From the NCBI RefSeq assembly GCF_001428825.1, contig NZ_LMIT01000011.1, forward strand, positions 34,093 to 77,972: a stretch of 43,880 nucleotides of DNA. The letters run 5' to 3'. The notes beneath the pieces were generated by a model. It saw only the letters and a list, made by a program, of their open reading frames with translations. It ran no database searches and was not told the DNA's origin. Shown here piece by piece: positions 1 to 6,366 of this stretch (its first letter is position 1; every line of letters begins with the position of its first letter). The position numbers and the translations under genes were made by a program. Origin of the DNA: Nocardioides sp. Root240 (GTDB taxonomy: Bacteria > Actinomycetota > Actinomycetes > Propionibacteriales > Nocardioidaceae).

Positions 1-35
1 CGAACGAGACGCGCTACCAACTGCGCCACACCCCC
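1..35 (-). tRNA. tRNA-Pro (probable CGG anticodon), 5' part only
   Basis: On the minus strand a tRNA 5' half begins at base 35. It shows a seven-base acceptor strand GGGGGTG, a D-arm GCGC-AGTTGGTA-GCGC and the start of an anticodon arm, TCTCG followed by loop bases TTCG. The window edge cuts the gene after the first two anticodon bases (CG). The GGGGTGTGGCGCAG start followed by a TTCG loop is typical of actinobacterial tRNA-Pro(CGG). The third anticodon base is outside the window, so the identity is an inference. Confidence 0.75.
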
Positions 36-93
36 AAGCGAGGGGAAACGTTAGCACCACGCCCGCAGCCGGAACGAATCCGGGGTGGGACGC

Positions 94-477
94 TCAGCCC
101 TCCGCGTTGCGGGCCCGAGCCTCGTGGATGACGTCGGCGCCGGACACGTCGTCGGCCTCCGGCGCGTACCGGCTCGTCGAGGGATCGACGTCCTGGTCGG
201 GGTTGCGGTCCTCGTCCGCGGTGCCGGGCGGAGCCTGGCCCTCGTCGTCGGCCGACTGGCCGCGTGAGGAGAGGCCATCGGTGTCGCCGAGGTCCTCGGC
301 GGCGCCGGGATCGCTGCGCTGGGTGTCGGGCGAGACGGCGGTACCGGAGTCGCCGTACTCCAGCTCCTCGCGCCGGGCCTGCTCCTCGTCGGCCTCGCCG
401 ACAGGCTGACCGCCGGTCAGGCGCTGGTCGTCGGCGTCCTGGGGCTGCGGCTCGTTGCCGCCGCTGTCCTGAATCAT
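94..477 (-). CDS. Acidic, low-complexity hypothetical protein
   Basis: A 127-residue protein very rich in Asp, Glu, Gln, Pro and Gly, with no hydrophobic segment and no motif I recognise. It looks intrinsically disordered and cytoplasmic. The ATG at 477 is chosen because GGGAG lies about ten bases upstream; the frame stays open farther upstream, but that part reads as arginine/proline-rich noise. It lies between the tRNA and the glpR operon in the same orientation, with 136 bases separating it from glpR. Function unknown. Confidence 0.6.
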   Translation of the reverse strand: MIQDSGGNEPQPQDADDQRLTGGQPVGEADEEQARREELEYGDSGTAVSPDTQRSDPGAAEDLGDTDGLSSRGQSADDEGQAPPGTADEDRNPDQDVDPSTSRYAPEADDVSGADVIHEARARNAEG

Positions 478-613
478 CTGGATCAACTCCCGAAGCCTGG
501 TGGCCGGGAAGGTCCCGACCGGGCCCGCGAACGACGGGTGCGTGACGCTGCGCCGCGGGATCACGAGATACCCGCAGACCCGCGGGCGAGACGGGGCTCG
601 CCGAGAAATCGTG

Positions 614-1459
614 TCAGCTGCCGGAGGCGCGGCGCTCGACGTCGGCGTCCGCCTCGGCCTGGGCGCGCTGGGCGTCGGCCTCGCGGGCGAGCTGGGAGTC
701 GGCCTCGTTGCGGCCCGAGCTCCAGACGCCGGTGGAGTCGAGGTCGATGGTGCGGACCGTGCGGCCGGCGGGCGCCTTGGCGACGTACGTCGGCAGCGGG
801 ACGGGGACCGGGGTCCAACCGTCGGCGGCGGGCTCCTCGGTGAGGACCTCGGCGGTGACGGCCGGGATCTCGTCGGTGTCGTCGGTGATCGCGTCGAACG
901 GCGAGATCGCGGAGACCTCGGCGTCCTCGGCCTCGATCACCTCGTCGGCCAGGGTACGACGCCGGCGGCGCGCCGAGGCGGCACGGGCGGCCTGCTCGCG
1001 GCGCACCATCAGCCGGCAGGCGACCAGCCAGGCGACCAGCAGCGTGAGGGGAGCGGCGAGCCAGACGAGGCCGATGACCTTGCCGATGCCGAGGCCACCC
1101 ACGAGGAGGTTCATCAGCACGAGCAGGTTGAAGACCCGGCGGCGGCGCTCGGCCGCGCGACGGGCGGCGAGGCGCTGCTGCAGCGGCGGGCGCGACGGAC
1201 GCGAGGGGGCCGGGGTGGAAGCACGCGGCGCAGGGGTGGGCGCCGCGGGCTCCTCGACAGCCCGGTCGTCGGGAGCGGTGACCAGCTCGGCGGCGGTGGC
1301 GGAGACGGCCTCGCGTCGGGCCAGCACCCGCAGCCGGTCGGAGAAGCCGTCGACAGAGCGGCTGTCGGTCTCCTCCTCGTGGCTCCTGAGCGCCTTGGGA
1401 ACGAGGTAGACCGCCCACGCCACGAACAAGGCGACGAAGATCAGGCTGCTCAGGTCCAC
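614..1459 (-). CDS. glpR: Divisome membrane protein, GlpR/SepX family
   Basis: A 281-residue membrane protein. Residues about 5-22 form an N-terminal membrane helix (SLIFVALFVAWAVYLVPKAL), a layout typical of the GlpR/SepX family. A charged Pro/Ala-rich linker follows, then two close hydrophobic stretches at about 109-147, then an acidic, probably disordered C-terminal tail. In corynebacteria GlpR is the membrane receptor for the gephyrin-like protein Glp and links it to the divisome; in Streptomyces the relative SepX supports FtsZ function. Here it is the last gene of the run that contains glp, about 90 bases after the acetyltransferase. That linkage is the main support for the name; the sequence match is from memory of the family pattern. 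Confidence 0.8.
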   Translation of the reverse strand: MDLSSLIFVALFVAWAVYLVPKALRSHEEETDSRSVDGFSDRLRVLARREAVSATAAELVTAPDDRAVEEPAAPTPAPRASTPAPSRPSRPPLQQRLAARRAAERRRRVFNLLVLMNLLVGGLGIGKVIGLVWLAAPLTLLVAWLVACRLMVRREQAARAASARRRRRTLADEVIEAEDAEVSAISPFDAITDDTDEIPAVTAEVLTEEPAADGWTPVPVPLPTYVAKAPAGRTVRTIDLDSTGVWSSGRNEADSQLAREADAQRAQAEADADVERRASGS

Positions 1460-1549
1460 ACGGAGAGGTTAGGAGCGTTAGCGCAGGGTGGGGCGCATGT
1501 CCATCGGTGTGTCACAGATTGATTGGTGTGACGGATGTGATGCGAGGGT

Positions 1550-2173
1550 TCACCCGGTCGCCGGCGCGTCCAGGCGCACCAGCACGCCGCGCGGCGCCTC
1601 CTCGCGGGTGACCGCGAAGATGCGGTGGTCGCGCCACTCGCCGTCGATGTGCAGGAACAGCGGCGCGTAGCCGATCTCGCGGATCTCCAGCTTCTCCACG
1701 ACCCGCAGCGAGTTGGTGTTCTCGGGACGGATGCAGATCTCGATCCGGTGCAGCCCCGCGGTGAAGAAGCAGTGGTCGATCACCATCGCGACCGCGCGCG
1801 GGATCACGCCGCGGCCGGCGAACTCCTGGTCGATCCAGTACCCCACCGACGCGAACTGCGCGGACCCGCGAACGATGTTGTTCACACTGACCTGCCCGGC
1901 GAAGCGGCCGTCGACCTCCACCACGAAGGGGTACGTCGTCCCCTGCCGCGCGGACTTGCGAAGCCGCTTCACCAGCGCCCGGAAGGACATCGGCCGCGCG
2001 TCGGCACCCGGCGGCGCCGTGGCGTCCCAGCGGGCCAGCCAGAGCGCGTTGCGGCGCCGGGCCGAGCGCCAGGCGCGGGCGTCTCGCAGGCTGATCGGCC
2101 GCAGCCGGACGACCGGGTCGGTGCCGGAGATCAGCTCGTTGGGCCACGCGCGCCCTGGGACCCCGACGACCAT
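1550..2173 (-). CDS. GNAT-family N-acetyltransferase, RimJ/RimL-like
   Basis: A 207-residue protein of the GNAT fold resembling ribosomal-protein alanine acetyltransferases (RimJ/RimL). It would transfer acetyl from acetyl-CoA to a protein N-terminus in the cytoplasm. Family features include the strand around VGYWIDQEFAGRGVIPRAV, where the acetyl-CoA pyrophosphate loop is expected, and RIEICIRPENTNSLRVVEKL with its conserved Asn-Ser and Glu-Lys. The ATG at 2173 has GGGAG just upstream; a TTG at 2206 that overlaps the preceding stop would add 11 residues and is the alternative. It sits between the mog-like gene and glpR, an arrangement common in actinobacteria. The target protein cannot be read from the sequence. 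Confidence 0.85.
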   Translation of the reverse strand: MVVGVPGRAWPNELISGTDPVVRLRPISLRDARAWRSARRRNALWLARWDATAPPGADARPMSFRALVKRLRKSARQGTTYPFVVEVDGRFAGQVSVNNIVRGSAQFASVGYWIDQEFAGRGVIPRAVAMVIDHCFFTAGLHRIEICIRPENTNSLRVVEKLEIREIGYAPLFLHIDGEWRDHRIFAVTREEAPRGVLVRLDAPATG

Positions 2174-2202
2174 CCGCTCCCGAGGAGCGGACGCGGAGCC
2201 GC

Positions 2203-2691
2203 TCAATGGTCGCTCCCCACGATCTGCTCGACGGCGTGCACGATCACCGGGTCCAGTACGGCGAGCGCGTCCTTCACGCCACCACGCGACCCCGGCAGGT
2301 TGACCACCAGCGCCCGCCCGGCGACGCCGGCGAGTCCTCGCGACAGCACCGCCGTCGGGACCCCCTTCGCCACCCCGGCAGCGCGGATCGCCTCGGCGAG
2401 ACCGGGCACCTCGCGGTCCAGCAGCGGGCGGGTCACCTCGGGCGTGCGGTCGGTCGGCGTGAGGCCGGTACCACCGGTGGTCAGGACCACCCGCGCTCCC
2501 CCGTCGACCGCGGCGGCGATCGCGAGCCCGACCGGCTCACCGTCGGGGCACACGACGGGAGCGCCGACCGAGAACCCCCACCCCTCCAGGGCGGCGACGA
2601 TCAGGGGGCCGGTCGTGTCGTCGTAGACCCCTGCTGCGGCGCGGTTCGAGGCCACGACCACGACGGCCGGCAGTCCGGCCACGGAACTCAT
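2203..2691 (-). CDS. Molybdenum cofactor biosynthesis protein, MogA/MoaB family
   Basis: A 162-residue single-domain MoCF protein. It is expected to act in the late steps of molybdenum cofactor synthesis by adenylylating molybdopterin in the cytoplasm. The binding motif TTGGTGLTPTDRTPE is complete, and the overall length is normal for MogA/MoaB. Its ATG overlaps the moaC stop by four bases (ATGA), which fixes the start and indicates translational coupling. Together with moaC and glp it forms a molybdopterin set inside an operon that also holds a cell-division receptor. Whether it is functionally MogA or MoaB cannot be decided from sequence alone. Confidence 0.9.
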   Translation of the reverse strand: MSSVAGLPAVVVVASNRAAAGVYDDTTGPLIVAALEGWGFSVGAPVVCPDGEPVGLAIAAAVDGGARVVLTTGGTGLTPTDRTPEVTRPLLDREVPGLAEAIRAAGVAKGVPTAVLSRGLAGVAGRALVVNLPGSRGGVKDALAVLDPVIVHAVEQIVGSDH

Positions 2692-3158
2692 CGGGCCCAG
2701 TCCCCCGACTTGCCCCCGGACTTCGCCTCGACCCGCACGTCGGTGATCACCGCGCCCTTGTCGACCGCCTTGACCATGTCGATGACCGTGAGCGCCGCGA
2801 CCGTGACGGCGGTCAGCGCCTCCATCTCCACTCCGGTGCGGTCGGTTGTCTTCACCGTCGCCGCGATCTCGACGGCGTCGTCGGCGACCGCGAGGTCGAC
2901 GGTGACACCGGAGATCGCGAGCGGGTGGCACAGCGGGATCAGCGCGGGGGTCTGCTTGGCGCCCATGATCCCCGCGATCCGGGCGACGGCGAGCGCGTCG
3001 CCCTTCGGCACGCCCTCGCCGCGCAGCAGCGCGATCACCTCGGTCGACACGAGCACCCGCCCGGACGCCCGCGCGACGCGCGTGGTGACGTCCTTGGCGG
3101 ACACGTCGACCATCCGTGCCGCGCCCGTCTCGTCGACGTGGGTCAGCCGGTCAGCCAT
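2688..3158 (-). CDS. moaC: Cyclic pyranopterin monophosphate synthase MoaC
   Basis: A 156-residue protein that converts 3',8-cyclo-7,8-dihydro-GTP into cyclic pyranopterin monophosphate, the first stable intermediate of the molybdenum cofactor pathway. The family signatures are present: LIPLCHPL near residue 75 and the C-terminal block VEMEALTAVTVAALTVIDM leading into KAVDK, which holds the catalytic Asp and Lys. The ATG at 3158 follows an AAGGAG ribosome-binding site. It lies 16 bases after glp and overlaps the following mog-like gene by four bases. No moaA, moaE or moaD is present in the window. Confidence 0.95.
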   Translation of the reverse strand: MADRLTHVDETGAARMVDVSAKDVTTRVARASGRVLVSTEVIALLRGEGVPKGDALAVARIAGIMGAKQTPALIPLCHPLAISGVTVDLAVADDAVEIAATVKTTDRTGVEMEALTAVTVAALTVIDMVKAVDKGAVITDVRVEAKSGGKSGDWAR

Positions 3159-3174
3159 CACAGCTCCTTGGGTT

Positions 3175-4338
3175 TCACAGGAAGAGCACCTCGATCGCGC
3201 CTCCCGCCGGGATCTCCTGCTCGTGCGGGGGCACGACCAGCAACACCTCGGCCTGCGCGAGCAGCCGCTGCGAGTGGCCGGCGTGCCCCGGCAACGGGAC
3301 GACGTGGTCATTCTCGTCGTAGACCCCCGGGAGGAGAACGGTGCGGTCCCCCGCCTGGACAGGAACGGCCAGCCGGGCGAGGCGGACCTCGATCCGATCG
3401 GGGTCGGCGAGGGCGGCCACGGCCCCGCTGCCGTAGAGCAGGAAGGAGGCGTACGCCGCGACGGGCGTGCCGGGCAGGCAGAGCACGGGGACCTGCCGGC
3501 CGTCGACGTCGAGGACCCCGAAGCCCTGGGGACGGCCGGGCTTCATCGCCACCGGACCGAACCAGAAGCCGGGCAGGTCGCGCAGCGCCGCCTTGACCAC
3601 GTCGTGGTCCCCCGCGGAGACCCCGCCGGTCGTGACGACCAGGTCGGAGGCCGCGGCCGCCTCGCGCAGCTGGACGAGGAAGCCGTCGGGGTCGTCCGGG
3701 GCCGGCCCGAAGCAGGCGACGTCGGCATCGAGGTCGGCGGCCGCGGCCGCAAGGGTGGCGGAGTTGCTGTCGGGCACGTGGCCGTTCACCAGCTCGGCGC
3801 CCGTCGACACGATGCCCACGCGGGGACGGGCGCGAACCGGGACGGTGGTCCGGCCGATCGAGGTGAGCAGGCCGAGCTGCGCGGGACCGAGGAGGGTTCC
3901 GGCCGTCAGGGCGATGTCGCCGGCGGCGACGTCCTCGCCCTGCCGCCGGATGTGGCGGCCGGCGGCGGCGGTCTGCAGCACGCGGACGGGGTCGGTTCCC
4001 GACGTCCACTCGAACGGGACGACGAGGTCCGCGCCCGGCGGCACCTCGGCCCCGGTCATGATGCGGATCGCCGTACCGGCCTTGAGCGGGGTCACCGGAT
4101 CGCCGGCGGCGACGACCCCCGCCACCGGCAGCTCCACGGGCACCTCGACGACGTCCTCGGCGCGGACGGCGAAGCCGTCCATGGCCGAGTGGTCGAAGGG
4201 AGGCACCGACAGCACCGCGGTCACGTCGGCGGCCAGCACGCGGTTGCGTGCCCGCGCGAGCGGGACGTCGACCGGCGGGAGCGGCGTGATCGCCGTCCGG
4301 ATGCGGTTCCGGTGCTCGGTGACCGAGGGGTCACTCAT
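3175..4338 (-). CDS. glp: Gephyrin-like molybdotransferase Glp (MoeA family)
   Basis: A 387-residue MoeA/gephyrin-E-type protein. MoeA proteins insert molybdate into adenylylated molybdopterin; the corynebacterial paralogue Glp also binds FtsZ and the membrane receptor GlpR. Visible motifs are DHSAMDGFAVRAED near the N-terminus, TGAEVPPGAD in the middle, SNSATL and TGGVSAGDHDVVK in the nucleotide-binding domain, and the C-terminal LPGTPVAAYASFLL. The length is typical of full MoeA with domains I-IV. Its start overlaps the end of the pyrophosphorylase gene by eight bases. Presence of a GlpR/SepX homologue in the same operon favours the Glp name, but a purely biosynthetic MoeA role cannot be excluded. 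Confidence 0.88.
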   Translation of the reverse strand: MSDPSVTEHRNRIRTAITPLPPVDVPLARARNRVLAADVTAVLSVPPFDHSAMDGFAVRAEDVVEVPVELPVAGVVAAGDPVTPLKAGTAIRIMTGAEVPPGADLVVPFEWTSGTDPVRVLQTAAAGRHIRRQGEDVAAGDIALTAGTLLGPAQLGLLTSIGRTTVPVRARPRVGIVSTGAELVNGHVPDSNSATLAAAAADLDADVACFGPAPDDPDGFLVQLREAAAASDLVVTTGGVSAGDHDVVKAALRDLPGFWFGPVAMKPGRPQGFGVLDVDGRQVPVLCLPGTPVAAYASFLLYGSGAVAALADPDRIEVRLARLAVPVQAGDRTVLLPGVYDENDHVVPLPGHAGHSQRLLAQAEVLLVVPPHEQEIPAGGAIEVLFL

Positions 4339-5725
4339 TCCCGGACAGCACCTCGCCGGCCGCGATCCGCTGGGCGCCCTTGCCGGCCAGCTCGACGTCG
4401 CCGACGACCTGCACGCCGTGGCCGAAGGTCCAGTCGCCCTCGACCTTCAGCGACGAGGCCTTGGCCAGCGACGGAGCGCCCTCGGGGAAGCGCTTGTCGA
4501 ACTCGCCGACGACCTTGTAGTGGTCGTCGTCGAGCTCGACGTACGGCACGTCGGTGGCGACCTGGGTCAGCGCGAAGTCGGTGCCGATCTCGTAGACGTC
4601 GGAGCGCAGCACCAGCAGGTCGTTGGTGGTCTTGACGGGGATGAACCGGTCGCGGCCGACCTCGATCAGCCGCGCGCCCGCGAACACCTCGATCGCCGCA
4701 CCCATGGCCGTCTCGACCTGGATCACCTTCGGGCTGTCGGGGTCGGCCGGGTCGACGGTCTTCTCGTTGCGGATGAGCGGGAGTCCCAGCACACCGTCGC
4801 GCTCGTCGAGCTTGTCCTTCATGGCCTGCAGGTCGAACCACAGGTTGTTGGTCGAGCAGAAGCGGTGCCGGCTGAGGTCGGCCAGCGCCTCGATGTCCTC
4901 GGGAAGGGTCTGCGCGGTCTCGCGCAGCACGATCCGGCCGTCGGCCTTGCGGCGGGCGAAGTGGCCGCCCTTCTTGTCCGAGGCGGTACGACGCACGGCC
5001 TCGATCGCGAACGGCGCACCCGAGGCGGCGAACCACCCGGCGACCCGCGGCGCGGGCACCGCACCGAGGTTGTCGGAGTTGGAGACGAAGGCGTAGCGGT
5101 AGCCCTCGGCGATCAGCTTGTCGAGCAGGCCGGTGCCCCGCAGCGCGGTGTAGATGTCACCGTGCCCGGGCGGACACCACTCGAGGTCGGGGTCCTTGGG
5201 CCACTCGACCGGCTTGAGCCCGTCGGCGAGCAGCTTGGGCTCCTTGTTCTGGAGGAACTCGATCGGCAGGTCGCCGACGGCGAGCTCGTCGTAGCGGCCC
5301 AGGGCGTGCAGCGTGTCGCCCGACGTGCGGAACGAGTTCATGAAGATCAGCGGCAGCCGGGCGTCGTACGCCGAGCGCAGGTGCAGCGCCTGGCGCGCGA
5401 TGATGTCGAGGAACGACAGCCCGCGCCGCACGCACAGCAGCGACTTGGCGCGCTCCATGCCCATCGAGGTGCCGAGGCCGCCGTTGAGCTTGATGGCGAC
5501 GGTCCTCCCGATCGCGTCGGCAGCCACGTCGTCGGGCACCTCGGCGTCGGCCAGGCTCTCGATGTCGACCGGGTCGATGCTCGCCTCGGGGATCATTCCG
5601 GTCTCGCCGTGCTCGAGGAGCCGGTAGTAGTGCGCGAACGTGTCGATCGCCACCGGATCGACCCCGGCGGCGGCCATCTTCGCCCGCGCCATCTCCAGGC
5701 CGCTGCTCCGACCACTCATACCCAT
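4331..5725 (-). CDS. UTP-glucose-1-phosphate uridylyltransferase, eukaryotic-type UDPGP family
   Basis: A 464-residue enzyme that makes UDP-glucose from UTP and glucose-1-phosphate. It belongs to the UDPGP family (UGP2-like), not to the shorter GalU family: the nucleotide loop reads KLNGGLGTSMGMERAKSL, followed by FLDIIARQ, LIFMNSFRTSGDT, WCPPGHGDIY and FVSNSDNLGAV, all hallmark UGP blocks. The C-terminal part (about 370-455) resembles the left-handed beta-helix region. It is the first gene of the glp operon. Two in-frame ATGs (5725 and 5719) are possible starts; neither has a clear Shine-Dalgarno sequence. Only 23 bases separate it from the divergent cyclo-ligase gene. Confidence 0.9.
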   Translation of the reverse strand: MGMSGRSSGLEMARAKMAAAGVDPVAIDTFAHYYRLLEHGETGMIPEASIDPVDIESLADAEVPDDVAADAIGRTVAIKLNGGLGTSMGMERAKSLLCVRRGLSFLDIIARQALHLRSAYDARLPLIFMNSFRTSGDTLHALGRYDELAVGDLPIEFLQNKEPKLLADGLKPVEWPKDPDLEWCPPGHGDIYTALRGTGLLDKLIAEGYRYAFVSNSDNLGAVPAPRVAGWFAASGAPFAIEAVRRTASDKKGGHFARRKADGRIVLRETAQTLPEDIEALADLSRHRFCSTNNLWFDLQAMKDKLDERDGVLGLPLIRNEKTVDPADPDSPKVIQVETAMGAAIEVFAGARLIEVGRDRFIPVKTTNDLLVLRSDVYEIGTDFALTQVATDVPYVELDDDHYKVVGEFDKRFPEGAPSLAKASSLKVEGDWTFGHGVQVVGDVELAGKGAQRIAAGEVLSGNE

Positions 5726-5748
5726 GTTTCCGATCGTAGGCTCGTCCC
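5726..5748. promoter_or_regulatory. Compact divergent promoter region
   Basis: Only 23 bases separate the start codons of two divergent genes. On the plus strand TAGGCT (5737-5742) lies six bases before the GTG start, the spacing of a leaderless -10 element (TANNNT). On the minus strand TACGAT lies a similar distance before the pyrophosphorylase ATG. The -35 regions would then lie inside the opposite coding sequences. Inferred from spacing only. Confidence 0.4.
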
Positions 5749-6366
5749 GTGACTGATGGGCAAACCAGCCACGGTGCGATCAGGAAACTGGCACTCCGTG
5801 ACCAGCTCCTCACCGCCCGGAAGCGCCGTCCGCTGGCCGAGGTGGGCGAGGCGGCGCGCTCCATCGCCGACGTCCTGCTGGCCGCCGAGGAGGTACGACG
5901 GGCCGCCACCGTGGCCTGCTACGTCTCGGTCGGCGCAGAGCCCGGTACGACCGCGCTGCTCGACCGCCTCGTCGACGCGGGCAAGCGCGTGATCCTGCCG
6001 GTGCTGCTGCCCGACAACGACCTCGACTGGGCGCCGTTCACGGGGCCGGCGTCGCTCGCCCCCGCCCGGCGCGGCCTGCTGGAGCCGCTGTCCCCGGCCG
6101 TCGGCGTGGACGCGATCGCCGGCGCCGACGCGGTCCTCGTGCCCGGCCTCGCGGTGGGTGCCGACGGCGTGCGGATGGGGCGCGGGGGCGGCTCCTACGA
6201 CCGTGCGCTGGGCCGGGTGCCGGTCGGCACCTTCACCTGCATCCTGCTCTACGACGACGAGCTGCTGCCCGACGTACCCGCCGAGCCGCACGACCGCCCG
6301 GTCACGGCGGCGGCGAGCCCGTCCGGGCTCACCCGCTTCCCGCTCAACCAGCAGAGCCGTCGGTGA
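5749..6366 (+). CDS. 5-formyltetrahydrofolate cyclo-ligase
   Basis: A 205-residue enzyme that uses ATP to convert 5-formyltetrahydrofolate into 5,10-methenyltetrahydrofolate, returning stored folate to one-carbon metabolism. The family pattern is clear: N-terminal basic helix RDQLLTARKRRPL, ACYVSVGAEPGTTALLD, VLVPGLAVGADGVRMGRGGGSYDRAL (the GRGGGSYDR block replaces the usual GxGGGYYDR) and the C-terminal pattern DVPAEPHDRPV. Length is normal. The GTG start at 5749 fits a leaderless transcript. Its 3' end overlaps the convergent penicillin-acylase gene by 23 bases. Confidence 0.93.
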   Translation: MTDGQTSHGAIRKLALRDQLLTARKRRPLAEVGEAARSIADVLLAAEEVRRAATVACYVSVGAEPGTTALLDRLVDAGKRVILPVLLPDNDLDWAPFTGPASLAPARRGLLEPLSPAVGVDAIAGADAVLVPGLAVGADGVRMGRGGGSYDRALGRVPVGTFTCILLYDDELLPDVPAEPHDRPVTAAASPSGLTRFPLNQQSRR

